A DNA stretch of 64,000 bases, from assembly GCA_050633505.1 (NCBI GenBank), contig JBOEGQ010000007.1, positions 68,607 to 132,606 of the forward strand, read 5' to 3'. The stretch is from UBA1672 sp050633505. GTDB taxonomy: Bacteria > Pseudomonadota > Alphaproteobacteria > Micavibrionales > Micavibrionaceae. The notes beneath the pieces were generated by a model, which did no database searches, was not told where the DNA came from, and saw nothing but the letters and a program-made list of their open reading frames with translations. Numbering within the stretch: the stretch's first letter is position 1; each line of letters begins with the position of its first letter. Below are positions 16,820-25,760 of this stretch, piece after piece. Both the position numbers and the translations under genes were made by a program.

Positions 16820-16990
16820 CATAAGATCAAGAAGCGGCATCGTTTAGTGCATTTTCAAAGGAAATGCACCAATGTCGACTGATGCCAGCCGCCATGTGTT
16901 TAGAGGTTACTACGCCCCACCACGTTCCTTTTTCGAACACAGCTCTATGAGGATAGGTTACTTAGTGAAAGAGCGCCAGTGGAAAGTTAG

Positions 16991-18133
16991 CTATTTTTTT
17001 GCAAAGTGAGCATTTTGCAGCAGAAAAGGTAAGCACTCCATAAGAACAGCGTTTGAGAACTCCATAGCTTGTTCATGAGATAAAGGGCTTTCATCTTCGA
17101 CATTGCATTTTTCTTTTGCGGTTTTGAATGCTTCTTCAAATATTTTATCACTTTGTTCTAAAAAGTGTTGTTTGTGTATGACTTGTATCATTGTTGATAG
17201 AGACTTTTCTAAATCACCATCGGATATTTTCTTGTTACTGTATATATCGTCTATTTCTGATTTAGATATAGGTATACAAATATCTAAATCCAGTTCTTTG
17301 CCTTGTGTTGGATCTATTGAGTATGATGCGTGGATGTCTGGCCCATTATATGCGTCTGAAAGACATGCCACAATTCTCCACGCGCTGAAAATTTCAAAGT
17401 AACCTAATAAGATGTGTTTTTCGCTTTTATTACTGATGCATAGGCTGTGAAATATATGGCCTTGCGGGCGATTTAAAATAAGATCTTTTTCATAGTAATA
17501 ACCAAAGCATGGTTCTGAAGATATATTTTTTAAATACTGTTTTGCAGTTGAACAATGCTGAGGTGGAATACCCTGCTGTTTTGCGAATGCGACTAATGAC
17601 TTTACGATGGACCGACCTCCATCAGGACCACCTACTTGCGTACTAAACATTAAGGGATCATTACTGTAAAATTTTTGGAAGTTAGCTTGTTCTATATTTC
17701 CTTCTATATGTTTGTTTGGGTGCTTTTTCTTATAGCTATCAATGACTTGTTTAAGTTGTTTTTTGGAATTGGCTTGGATGTGTATATTGGTTGCGTTTTC
17801 TTTTTTCGTTTTTCTTATTGTTGGCTTTACATACGTCATGTCTCCGTTGGGTAGAAGCCTTACCAGTTGTCCTTTAGATGTTTTGAAAACTTGTGCAGGA
17901 GGCTTCCCTCTTTGCCTTTTTACTCTCGTATATAGACTTATGGGATCGAGTTGCTTTGCTAATGCCGCATCCCAAGTTGCTCCGCAATGATTATTGCAAT
18001 CTGTACATATAAATTCTGCAACGGTCTGCCTTCCACCAATAGCATTGATTATAATGTGTTCTGAAGAATCGTTTGCTTCTGTAATTTTGTGATCACATAT
18101 AAAGCAATGATTATGTTGTGTTTTTGAAGTCAT
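16991..18133 (-). CDS. HNH-endonuclease-like zinc protein, 380 aa
   Basis: The N-terminus has C10-x2-C13, then SSEHIIINAIGG (Glu25-His26) and C43-x2-C46-N47 (FICTDCNNHCG), the layout of HNH_5-type nucleases where four Cys bind zinc and the His is catalytic. The remaining 320 residues have no known domain; they include a basic part (residues 100-150) and an alpha-helical C-terminus. Stand-alone HNH proteins in islands are often anti-phage nucleases. Diverges from the small gene at 18253. AT-rich. Confidence 0.65.
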   Translation of the reverse strand: MTSKTQHNHCFICDHKITEANDSSEHIIINAIGGRQTVAEFICTDCNNHCGATWDAALAKQLDPISLYTRVKRQRGKPPAQVFKTSKGQLVRLLPNGDMTYVKPTIRKTKKENATNIHIQANSKKQLKQVIDSYKKKHPNKHIEGNIEQANFQKFYSNDPLMFSTQVGGPDGGRSIVKSLVAFAKQQGIPPQHCSTAKQYLKNISSEPCFGYYYEKDLILNRPQGHIFHSLCISNKSEKHILLGYFEIFSAWRIVACLSDAYNGPDIHASYSIDPTQGKELDLDICIPISKSEIDDIYSNKKISDGDLEKSLSTMIQVIHKQHFLEQSDKIFEEAFKTAKEKCNVEDESPLSHEQAMEFSNAVLMECLPFLLQNAHFAKK

Positions 18134-18252
18134 AAATATTATTTAGCACATTTCTGCTATATAATCACGGCATAAATGTTCACTTTTTGTTCTTGACTCT
18201 TTCCAGCTTCTGAAGCATCCTGAAAAAAATAAAAAAGCAGGAGGAAGGAAGT

Positions 18253-18429
18253 ATGGACACACAAGATGTTGCCAACCATTTAACGAATGTATTGCGGGAG
18301 GTTTGCCCCGGAATACAACATGATTACCCGCTTGTGTTTATTGAGTATACGTTGTGCAGGGAACTGGATGCGATTATTGAAGAGGCTGGACAAAGCGCCA
18401 ATGATAATCAACCGGATTTATTCAGATAA
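18253..18429 (+). CDS. Small hypothetical protein, 58 aa
   Basis: ATG 18253 is preceded by GCAGGAGGAAGGAAGT, a very strong ribosome binding site. The peptide (MDTQDVANHLTNVLREVCPG ...) is acidic and helical, ending PDLFR. It lies between the HNH gene and vsr, convergent with vsr (22 bases between stops). Function unknown. Confidence 0.55.
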   Translation: MDTQDVANHLTNVLREVCPGIQHDYPLVFIEYTLCRELDAIIEEAGQSANDNQPDLFR

Positions 18430-18450
18430 GGATATTGCGAAACACGAAGA

Positions 18451-18897
18451 TTAATCGTCTTCGTGTTTTGTTTGTTCGGAGGTAAGCCATTGTTGTATAT
18501 CGTTGCAAACATCTTCTATCGGGCGTTTATTTTTACCCCTCAAATCACATTCCCAGACAGTCATGTGACGAATACCGATTTCGCCCAGGGCTTGTCTTAC
18601 TTCGATATCTCTTTGCTTGTTTCGATTTAGCTTTTCTTCCCAAAATTCAGAGTTTGTTTCAGGAATATTTACACGAGGACAATCATGCATATGCCAAAAA
18701 CATCCATTAATGAACAAAGCTGCATTATATTTTCGAAAATACAAATCGGGCTTTCCGGGAATTTTTTTATTATGCAGAGAGTATCTGAAACCACGTTTAT
18801 GCAATTCCTTTCGAATTTGCATTTCAGGCTTCGTATTCTTGTTCTTCACCGCCGCCATGTTTCTGCTTCTGGTCTCTTTGGTGTGTATATCTACCAT
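18451..18897 (-). CDS. vsr: Very short patch repair endonuclease (Vsr)
   Basis: About 148 aa from ATG 18897, preceded by GGGCAGGGAAA; a TTG 5 codons earlier is less likely. Signatures: TRSRNMAAVKNKNTKPEMQIRKELHKRGFRYS, KPDLYFRKYNAALFINGCFWHMHDCP (active Asp, the zinc-site residues and the His pair) and KLNRNKQRD. Vsr nicks 5' to the T of T:G mismatches that arise when 5-methylcytosine deaminates. It is divergent from a cytosine-5 methyltransferase gene, its natural partner. Confidence 0.93.
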   Translation of the reverse strand: MVDIHTKETRSRNMAAVKNKNTKPEMQIRKELHKRGFRYSLHNKKIPGKPDLYFRKYNAALFINGCFWHMHDCPRVNIPETNSEFWEEKLNRNKQRDIEVRQALGEIGIRHMTVWECDLRGKNKRPIEDVCNDIQQWLTSEQTKHEDD

Positions 18898-18979
18898 TTT
18901 TTCCCTGCCCAATGTGGAACAACTTCTGTATTTAACTTAATAATAGTGTACTTAGTAAAATTCAACGTTAGGGATTCAC

Positions 18980-19906
18980 ATGACTGTGAAATTCATTGAC
19001 CTCTTTGCAGGTATTGGAGGTTTTCACTTAGCTTTTCATGATTTAGGGGCAAAATGTGTCTTTGCTTCTGAAGTTAATCCGCACGCCAGAAAAACATATC
19101 AAACTAATATAGAGAAATTTGCGCCCGAGCTTTTCGAAAACGAAAATTTTAATGACGATATCCTAAAGATCCTTAACCCCGCGGCTCAAATTCCTGACTT
19201 CGATATTCTATGTGCCGGTTTTCCGTGCCAACCATTTAGCCAAGCCGGATATAAAAGAGGATTCTCTGAAAATAAAGACTCCAGAGGGAATATGTTTTTC
19301 CAAATTCGCGATATTATTAAAGCGAAAAGGCCAAAAGCATTCTTTTTAGAAAATGTCAGGCATCTTATTAAACATGATAACGGCCGAACTTTCGCAATCA
19401 TCAAGAAAACACTCGAAGATGATTTAGGCTATACATTCAAATACAAAGTCGTAAAAGCCTCTGATCATGGTCTCCCTCAGCACAGACCTCGTGTTTTCAT
19501 CGTTGGCTTCAATAAAGACTACGGTGATGATCTGCCTGAGTTTATATTCCCGGAAGCAACCCCTTTGAAAAAGACAATGTCTGATATTTGGGGCGGTGAG
19601 TGCAGCCGTGAAATCGGTTATACCCTTCGCGTGGGCGGCCGTGGTTCAGGCATTCACGACAGGAGAAATTGGGATGCATATTGGGTTGACGGTAAAGAAC
19701 GTCGCTTAACTTCTAAAGAAGGTAAAGAAATGATGGGCTTCCCAAGCAGTTACGAATTCCCTGTTTCTGAAGTTCAAGCGTTGAAGCAACTCGGTAACAG
19801 CGTCGCAGTTGATGCCGTCGAAGCCACTGCAGATAAAATTTTGGACTACATCAAAGAGAATTTGTCTTCTGAAGATCAGAAACAAATCATAAAAATGGCT
19901 GGTTAA
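18980..19906 (+). CDS. DNA (cytosine-5) methyltransferase, HpaII-type system
   Basis: 308 aa. Motifs of m5C methyltransferases in order: I (FIDLFAGIGGFHLAF), IV with catalytic Cys83 (GFPCQPFSQAGY), VI (FLENVRHL, Glu124), VIII (QHRPRVFIVGF), X (LKQLGNSVAVDAVEA). The target recognition region is short. The restriction gene behind it looks like HpaII, so the likely target is CCGG; this is inference. Stop codon is one base from the next start, so the M and R genes are cotranscribed, M first. Confidence 0.9.
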   Translation: MTVKFIDLFAGIGGFHLAFHDLGAKCVFASEVNPHARKTYQTNIEKFAPELFENENFNDDILKILNPAAQIPDFDILCAGFPCQPFSQAGYKRGFSENKDSRGNMFFQIRDIIKAKRPKAFFLENVRHLIKHDNGRTFAIIKKTLEDDLGYTFKYKVVKASDHGLPQHRPRVFIVGFNKDYGDDLPEFIFPEATPLKKTMSDIWGGECSREIGYTLRVGGRGSGIHDRRNWDAYWVDGKERRLTSKEGKEMMGFPSSYEFPVSEVQALKQLGNSVAVDAVEATADKILDYIKENLSSEDQKQIIKMAG

Positions 19907-19907
19907 T

Positions 19908-21053
19908 ATGCTGACAGGAAACAAAGGTGAGTGGACAGAGGCATATGTATTTTTAAGATTACTGGCTGAAGGGAAGTTATCAGCGGATCATCAGTTAGAA
20001 GACATACCAACGGCCGCATTCCCCATCATAAAAATAATACGTGAAGAAACAGCAGGTGCACGTGATTACGCCATCATAGATGGAGACGTACATATCGTAG
20101 ATGCTGTAACTCAAGAAAATATTCTAAAAGTGCCAAAGTCTGTCTTTGCAAAAGAAGCCGATGATTTGCTTGGTCGTATCAAGAAGGCAAAAGGTCGTTC
20201 CAACAGCTTTCCTGAAAGCGAAGATTTTCTCAAAAGTGTAGATGTAAATTCCCTCTCAGCCCCCAGTACAGATAAATCTGATATTCACCTAATGGTCCAT
20301 GATTATAAAACGGGACAAAACCCCACATTAGGTTTTAGCATAAAGTCAACAATCGGCCAGCAAGCAACACTTTTAAACCCCGGCGCAGGTACAAACTTTA
20401 TATACAAAATCACTCCTCCTTCAGATATTGATATCAAGAAAATTAATACTGAAACCTATATCAAATCTTCTGCAAACAGGTCTCTTTCAAAGATTACATT
20501 AAGAATACAAGAGCTCTTAAAGCTGGGCTGCACCATTGATTTTGTAAAAGTTCAATCTGATATGTTTAACTTAAACCTATCTCTAATTGAATCAGACCTC
20601 CCTAAACTTATCAGTTATATGTTGTTATATCGCTACCGCGATCAAACCTCGTATACTCGTGACTTAGTAAGTATTTTGACCGACGAAAATCCTTTATCTT
20701 ATGACCTTAGTAGAGGCCATCAATTTTACCACTATAAGATCAAGAAATTTTTGACCGATGCTGCACTGGGCATGACGCCCGAAACAATGTGGACGGGTAT
20801 CCATGACGCTACAGGCGGATTCATCATAGCTCGTCCAAGCGGTGAGATTGGCTGCTACCATATTTATAACAAAAACGACTTTGAGACCTACCTCATTACC
20901 AGCACCAAGCTAGAGCAACCATCAACGGGTGAAGACGAACAAAATCCAGGATTCCCTCAAGCAAAACCAAAAAAACCCTATTTGTTTGGCTGGATATATG
21001 AAGAAGATGGAAAGTACTTCATCAAGTTTAATCTTCAGATCAGATTTTTGTAG
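19908..21053 (+). CDS. HpaII-family type II restriction endonuclease
   Basis: 381 aa. The N-terminus MLTGNKGEWTEAYVFLRLLAEGKL, FPIIKIIREE and later SDIHLMVHDYKTGQNPTLGFSIKS followed by ATLLNPGAGTNFIYKI match what I know of the RE_HpaII family. GFSIKS probably holds part of the metal-binding site. HpaII cuts CCGG. It needs the preceding methyltransferase for host protection and starts one base after it. Confidence 0.82.
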   Translation: MLTGNKGEWTEAYVFLRLLAEGKLSADHQLEDIPTAAFPIIKIIREETAGARDYAIIDGDVHIVDAVTQENILKVPKSVFAKEADDLLGRIKKAKGRSNSFPESEDFLKSVDVNSLSAPSTDKSDIHLMVHDYKTGQNPTLGFSIKSTIGQQATLLNPGAGTNFIYKITPPSDIDIKKINTETYIKSSANRSLSKITLRIQELLKLGCTIDFVKVQSDMFNLNLSLIESDLPKLISYMLLYRYRDQTSYTRDLVSILTDENPLSYDLSRGHQFYHYKIKKFLTDAALGMTPETMWTGIHDATGGFIIARPSGEIGCYHIYNKNDFETYLITSTKLEQPSTGEDEQNPGFPQAKPKKPYLFGWIYEEDGKYFIKFNLQIRFL

Positions 21054-21080
21054 AGTTTTTATTTTCTGAGACAATTGAAA

Positions 21081-21107
21081 AAAGCGTCACCGAAACAGCG
21101 ACGCTTT
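21081..21107. terminator. Terminator between convergent genes
   Basis: AAAGCGTC (21081-21088) and GACGCTTT (21100-21107) form a perfect 8-bp stem. On the minus strand it is followed by six T, so it ends the gene at 21129-21539; on the plus strand there is only a short T tail. Confidence 0.75.
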
Positions 21108-21128
21108 AAATCTTAGGTATAGACATAT

Positions 21129-21539
21129 TTAACATGTGTGTCCTATAGCTCTGAACGGTTGCGGATTTATGATTTTCGCAGCAGCATCCAAAACCTCAAG
21201 ACGCGGAATGATCGTTGTATAATGCGCCGGACTCTCCCCTGTTTCATCTGCTCGCGTAAACCCTCCAAACCATCGCCTTGAATCATCCTCTGTGAAGACA
21301 TCGTCAAATTCAGGTAAATGATAAGCTTCCTTTTCATGGGTTAGAAGCCTGACGCAGCATGCATCACGAAATATATTCAGGACTTCATCGGCAAGCTCAC
21401 GCCGTGATAATTGCAGGTTTACAAATGTGTACCATATCAGAATGTAATAGCCTTGGCTCAGCAAGCATTCCGCAGGCGCGATTATAATTGTCATCGTTGT
21501 TTTACAGCCGAAATGGCAATAGTGTTCAGTGTGTCTCAT
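21129..21539 (-). CDS. Hypothetical protein, up to 136 aa
   Basis: Contains RRELADEVLNIFRDACCVRLL and a C-terminal GESPAHYTTIIPRLEVLDAAAKII. The N-terminal 45 residues, rich in Cys and hydrophobic residues, may not be translated; a downstream start is possible. No family recognised. It has its own terminator. It lies within the island between the restriction genes and the regulator-like gene at 21725. Confidence 0.45.
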   Translation of the reverse strand: MRHTEHYCHFGCKTTMTIIIAPAECLLSQGYYILIWYTFVNLQLSRRELADEVLNIFRDACCVRLLTHEKEAYHLPEFDDVFTEDDSRRWFGGFTRADETGESPAHYTTIIPRLEVLDAAAKIINPQPFRAIGHTC

Positions 21540-21724
21540 AGTGCTTTCCTTTGCTCGTTAGGAAAGCTGCGCAGCCTTAGGTTAATTAAGTTTCAGTTGT
21601 GTTCACGGTTTCATAGTAACCCTTAAAATTGTTTTTATGTGTTTTGGTTACCGCCCTTTTGCTCTAAGATTGTTTCCTCAAGGGGAAACTTTGCGGAAAC
21701 GCATTACGACAATACGAGGGGGCA

Positions 21725-22558
21725 ATGATCGGAAATCATAAAAAAATTGCACTATTGAGAAAAGCTGCAGATATCTGCAAAAGTAAATCTCACCCTCAAT
21801 TTACCCAAGCCGAGATCATCAGGAACGCTCATAAGGCGGGACACCCCGATAACCAAACGACCAAAGGCACGCTTTCAAAATATCTGTCCCATCCCGAAAC
21901 CTCATACGAAAATGTCCCACTCATTTTTTACGATGTAATTTTGGATATGCTCAAAGAACAAGATATTGAATTTTCATTCTCAAACGAAGATCAGCGATTA
22001 AGCGCAAACGACCTACCCCATGTTTTGAGCATGTTTATGGATGTATCAGAGCGCGATGATAAACTGGCAAGGCAAAGCCTTCCCGGAGATTATTGGGGCT
22101 ATATCCCATCCGTTGAAAAGCCCGGATGTATTGTGAAATTTGTTTTAAGGCTTAGAGAAAACCGCGAAGGTGTCATTACCGCCGAGGAGCTTTTCTACTA
22201 TCCTAAGGACGGATTTTCAGACATCTTAAAACAGCGCAGCCATGGTTATGTGCTGAGCAAGAACGGCCATAACTTTATCATTTTGGATGATCCCTCGTCC
22301 TATCTGCCGAAAGTTTACGTCATGCGTATGGAGCTTTCACCCAGCCAGAAATGTTTGGGCTTTGATGGCGGTACGATCACGGTAAGCTCAAATCATCATG
22401 GTATTAGCACCGCACAACGTAAAATCCGATGCACACGCTCTAAAGACCCGATCTCCCAAAACAAAGAGGTTTTAATAAAAGAGTATGGCGTCGGGCTTCA
22501 TACACCGGATACTGACGACAGTGTTATTCGTCAGCTCTTTGATAAGCTGATGGCATAG
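21725..22558 (+). CDS. Hypothetical protein, 277 aa, possible regulator
   Basis: The N-terminus (KKIALLRKAADICKSK, FTQAEIIRNAHKAGHPDNQTTKGTLSKYLSHPE) looks like a DNA-binding helical domain with KGTLSKYL as recognition helix. Then a larger mixed alpha/beta part (residues 110-277) of unknown nature. ACGAGGGGGCA just before the ATG is a fair ribosome binding site. A short inverted repeat TTTCC/GGGAAA lies about 50 bases upstream. It could be the island's master regulator, but this is a guess from position and the helix pattern. Confidence 0.55.
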   Translation: MIGNHKKIALLRKAADICKSKSHPQFTQAEIIRNAHKAGHPDNQTTKGTLSKYLSHPETSYENVPLIFYDVILDMLKEQDIEFSFSNEDQRLSANDLPHVLSMFMDVSERDDKLARQSLPGDYWGYIPSVEKPGCIVKFVLRLRENREGVITAEELFYYPKDGFSDILKQRSHGYVLSKNGHNFIILDDPSSYLPKVYVMRMELSPSQKCLGFDGGTITVSSNHHGISTAQRKIRCTRSKDPISQNKEVLIKEYGVGLHTPDTDDSVIRQLFDKLMA

Positions 22559-22617
22559 ATTGAATAAGACCTGATATGGACAATGAAGAAGCTACTCAGC
22601 ACTAAAAATAAGAGATT

Positions 22618-23322
22618 TCACTGTACAAGCTGCATAGCCAATACGACTAAGGCAAATCCTGCGATTGCATAAGTTACTATGTGCTCCATTATTGTTACGA
22701 CAGTCAACCCAACTCCTGCTTTAGATAAATTCTTTTTGTAGAATTTAACTGCTCTGTATACGTCTATAGCATCATGTTTAGGACGCCCCATAGACGATCT
22801 AAAATCAAAATATAGATCACTGAAGTCATCAATATTGTTGCGCTCCATGGCCCCATCTATAGTTTTAACAGGTTGAACTAAGCTTTTTAAATCATTGTTA
22901 ATGTGGTTGATCTTGGCTTTTCTAACTGAGCCGTCAATTCGCCTAGAAAACTCATAGAATATTCCGCTAATAACGATGGACAAAAGAATAAAAATTATGA
23001 ATTTATCGGGAGATCCATTGGCCACTTTCAGACCAAACAAACTTAAATCGGTGTAGTCAATACCGATCCACGCTGCCGCTGCAACAAGAATAGATGTGGA
23101 AACGAAAACTCTTTTCACGGTTAACGTTTTTTTAGTATGCCAATCACTGAAAAGTTCAAATAGATCTTCTGTTTTAAGGTTAGACTTATCCAGCTTATTG
23201 ATAGCCTCATAAATAATGGTTTCATCTTCTCCATGAATCTCTAACTCCCTCTTCGGCTCAGTAGGGTCGTAAATTCTGGGAATGCTTGGCATTGTGAAGC
23301 CTGTTAAATTGTCTAAATTCAT
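22618..23322 (-). CDS. Membrane protein of unknown function, 234 aa
   Basis: Residues 1-65 are cytosolic and charged (IYEAINKLDKSNLKTEDLFELFSDW), followed by membrane segments at about 72-90 (RVFVSTSILVAAAAWIGI) and 108-125 (FIIFILLSIVISGIFY), a charged middle and a last one near 210-230 (IVTYAIAGFALVVLAMQL). Possibly a membrane effector-like protein, but I recognise no family. Convergent with the gene at 21725. Confidence 0.55.
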   Translation of the reverse strand: MNLDNLTGFTMPSIPRIYDPTEPKRELEIHGEDETIIYEAINKLDKSNLKTEDLFELFSDWHTKKTLTVKRVFVSTSILVAAAAWIGIDYTDLSLFGLKVANGSPDKFIIFILLSIVISGIFYEFSRRIDGSVRKAKINHINNDLKSLVQPVKTIDGAMERNNIDDFSDLYFDFRSSMGRPKHDAIDVYRAVKFYKKNLSKAGVGLTVVTIMEHIVTYAIAGFALVVLAMQLVQ

Positions 23323-23546
23323 AATTACTTGTTATCTACCTTTTCTGAGAAAATTGAATAACTAACAGCCCCTAAAACGTCTGCATGTTCTGGAACCAAA
23401 TAGACCATGTCAAATTTCAATAAAAAAAGTTTATCACTCGAATTACAGCTGATCAATCGGCACAAAGTGAGTATTTGTTATTTCATAGAATCAATGAACA
23501 TTCGTTCGCTTGAAATGAAATCACGCCGAAAAAACAATAAAACGCT

Positions 23547-23587
23547 CAACCAAAAAATTTGTTATCTTTGGTTGAAATGAGTATACT
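23547..23587 (+). promoter_or_regulatory. Promoter embedded in an inverted repeat
   Basis: TTGTTA (23559-23564), 17-base spacer and TATACT (23582-23587) form a sigma-70 promoter. CAACCAAA (23547-23554) and TTTGGTTG (23567-23574) are a perfect inverted repeat covering the -35 region, which is how a repressor operator would be placed. The start of transcription would be about 10-15 bases before the gene at 23609. The region 23323-23546 holds no gene that I see. Confidence 0.6.
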
Positions 23588-23608
23588 CAGGCAAAAATAA
23601 AAAGGGTG

Positions 23609-24046
23609 ATGACTTTGGCGAGTCCTACAGCAATTTTAGATCCGCAAATTACGTTACACTCCGTTGAGGGTGATAACGTCATTTTGCATGCCTCACCTGA
23701 ATGGAAAAAGAAACTTATCGCCTTCCTGAAATATGCACAAAACACGGATGATGTGACGGTTGACTGTCATGTTCCCCTTGATGCACTGAACGAGGCGCAA
23801 CATTCTATCAGCAAGCAATCACAAACACCGGATATGCTCAAAATACATAAGCTGCAATTCCTGGATTTGTGCTCTGCAGTAGCCGCATTCACTGATTTCC
23901 CATCCTGTAGTTTTTATGATTACGACCACGATGACTTCAACCGTCTACATGATGATATTCTTGATATTGAAAGCACCGTTTTTAAACAACAGTCACGTTT
24001 GCCCAGACGCATAAAAACAGGGTTGCATGGGGAGTTCGATGGATAA
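23609..24046 (+). CDS. Hypothetical protein, about 145 aa
   Basis: Start is uncertain: ATG 23609 sits very close to the AAGGG signal and TTG 23615 has better spacing. Sequence SPTAILDPQITLHSVEGDNVILHASPEWKKKL then an acidic helical part. No family recognised. It overlaps the next gene (ATGGATAA style) so both are in one operon under the promoter at 23559-23587. Confidence 0.55.
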   Translation: MTLASPTAILDPQITLHSVEGDNVILHASPEWKKKLIAFLKYAQNTDDVTVDCHVPLDALNEAQHSISKQSQTPDMLKIHKLQFLDLCSAVAAFTDFPSCSFYDYDHDDFNRLHDDILDIESTVFKQQSRLPRRIKTGLHGEFDG

Positions 24047-24902
24047 CTCTCAACCTGCGTTAACTTTAGACTCATACGTTGAATGTCTTGCACGAGGACA
24101 TGCGTTCAACAAACATGTTTTGGGGTATGACCACAAACAAGGAATGATCGGAATTAATGCTTTTCGCGCCGAAGAAACAAAAGCTTTTTATGATACAGGT
24201 GAACAAAAATTTGTGCCCCCTAAGCCCCTCGGGAAAGACCTCTTCATCGAAACGCCTGATGATCTGGCGCACTACATCAAGAGCAACTTTTTAACATCGG
24301 ATCAAACACATGGTTATGTTGATCCTCGCGATAACAGTGTAAATCTATACAACCCCAGAGATAACGTAGCCTTGCACTTTTCATGGAAGAATTCAGAAGG
24401 TGATTTAGGTACAATTTACCGTTACGAGAAAACAGCACAGAATTTTGACTTTGCCCAAAAGCGTGCAAAAAAAGCGGCAACTCTCATGGGCGTAGAGCTA
24501 CAAACGGTTCATAACGCGCAAGACCCACAAGCTTCTATAGATGCCGTTCAGGATTTAATAGCTGACATCAATGCAAACCCTCAAAATTATTTGTTTAAGG
24601 CCAATAACCCTGAGAGCACAATCCAAAATCGCGTTTTAGATAATGCTGCGCGTCCAGGCAGAGATTGGGAAAGTGATGAGGTAATACGCCCCTCCAACAA
24701 TATCAAAGGGCACAGCAAAATTTACTCAGAAAAAAATAAACTTGATGTTGCACCGTCCGATTATGTTTGCAGCAAACAAGCAAACGCCGACGAGCTTAAT
24801 ATTGGCCGAATACTTAAATCTTTACGCTCAGGACGCGTTGTACGTTCCATTCAAAATTATGGGCTTGATAGCACTCCTGAACCAGAGCCGGAATTGGTTT
24901 AG
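24039..24902 (+). CDS. Hypothetical protein, about 287 aa
   Basis: ATG 24039 has GGGGAG 4 bases upstream and overlaps the stop of the preceding gene. The protein begins MDNSQPALTLDSYVECLARG and contains KAFYDTGEQKFVPPKP, YIKSNFLTSDQTHGYVDPRDNSVNLYNP and a basic/helical later part (FDFAQKRAKKAATLMG). No known motif. It looks soluble. Function unknown; likely acts with the preceding gene product. Confidence 0.55.
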   Translation: MDNSQPALTLDSYVECLARGHAFNKHVLGYDHKQGMIGINAFRAEETKAFYDTGEQKFVPPKPLGKDLFIETPDDLAHYIKSNFLTSDQTHGYVDPRDNSVNLYNPRDNVALHFSWKNSEGDLGTIYRYEKTAQNFDFAQKRAKKAATLMGVELQTVHNAQDPQASIDAVQDLIADINANPQNYLFKANNPESTIQNRVLDNAARPGRDWESDEVIRPSNNIKGHSKIYSEKNKLDVAPSDYVCSKQANADELNIGRILKSLRSGRVVRSIQNYGLDSTPEPEPELV

Positions 24903-24957
24903 TTCCATAGTTGTGTGCAAGTTCACCTGTTGTATATTTTTAATTAGCTGAAAAAAC

Positions 24958-25536
24958 ATGCAAAACACTGGTAATAAAATATTAGAAGTAAATCGTGGTT
25001 CTGCCTTCAAATGGTCCAGAATTGTAATTTATGTGTGTTTTATAGTTCTTATGTTACTTACTCTATTACTCTCGAGTATTAATTTGTACATACAGTTAAT
25101 CATCACACTCTGCATATGTCTGTTTATTTACTCATTAATTATTGAGCTACAATTAGACAGATCAAAAACAGTAGTCACTGTTTTTGAAGATGGCATAGAG
25201 AGCGAATTTCTTAAATATTCAGGCTCATGTTACATCCCGTGGACAGATATTAAAGAAATCGAACTGGTTAAAGGCTGGTTCCATTATAGACGGTGCTATT
25301 ATCTATGGCTTAAACCTCATGATACAATAAAATATAACTATAAGATCCCTTGGACAGTTGCAGTGTTCTACGATAGAAAGCATGAATTAGGTTTTAATGC
25401 TTTATCCCTGAACATATCATTTGGACTAAATATAGATCCCCATTCTTTTCATACCGCATGTGAAGATGCCTTTAAAAAATCAATAAACGGACATTCATTC
25501 GAAGGGAATGAAATCACGCCATCAAAGCCGATATAG
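24958..25536 (+). CDS. Membrane protein with a PH-like domain, 192 aa
   Basis: Two adjacent hydrophobic segments near residues 23-41 and 45-65 (VIYVCFIVLMLLTLLLSSI, YIQLIITLCICLFIYSLII) followed by a small beta-rich cytosolic domain (KTVVTVFEDGIESEFL, SCYIPWTDIKEIELVKG, KPHDTIKYNYKIP) that resembles the bacterial PH-like fold found after membrane pairs. The 3' end overlaps the minus-strand gene at 25449 by 88 bases, so one of the two may be shorter. AT-rich compared with the neighbouring mobility genes. Confidence 0.5.
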   Translation: MQNTGNKILEVNRGSAFKWSRIVIYVCFIVLMLLTLLLSSINLYIQLIITLCICLFIYSLIIELQLDRSKTVVTVFEDGIESEFLKYSGSCYIPWTDIKEIELVKGWFHYRRCYYLWLKPHDTIKYNYKIPWTVAVFYDRKHELGFNALSLNISFGLNIDPHSFHTACEDAFKKSINGHSFEGNEITPSKPI

Positions 25537-25760
25537 GTGCAAGACATGATATTCGGGTAACTTGGACTGCCGTAATACTGATACTCCCAGAGCATATGCG
25601 GTGTTCCGTTTTCGAACATATAAAGCCCCGCATAAATTATGGGTGTGAGTATCAAACTTAGGCGCAGGAAAATCAGCACCAAAAATGGTAGTAAGCTTGT
25701 GCGTTTATACACGCGACGCTTTTTCGGTTTTCTGCAATATATGACTTTTGCTTGCCTCAT
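25449..25760 (-). CDS. Small membrane protein downstream of the coupling protein
   Basis: 103 aa with a very basic N-terminus (RQAKVIYCRKPKKRRVYKR) and one membrane segment (LLPFLVLIFLRLSLILTPIIYAGLYMF). Its start overlaps the end of the coupling protein gene by 4 bases, so the two are translationally coupled. Probably a mobility accessory protein. Its C-terminus overlaps the convergent gene 24958-25536. Confidence 0.6.
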   Translation of the reverse strand: MRQAKVIYCRKPKKRRVYKRTSLLPFLVLIFLRLSLILTPIIYAGLYMFENGTPHMLWEYQYYGSPSYPNIMSCTYIGFDGVISFPSNECPFIDFLKASSHAV

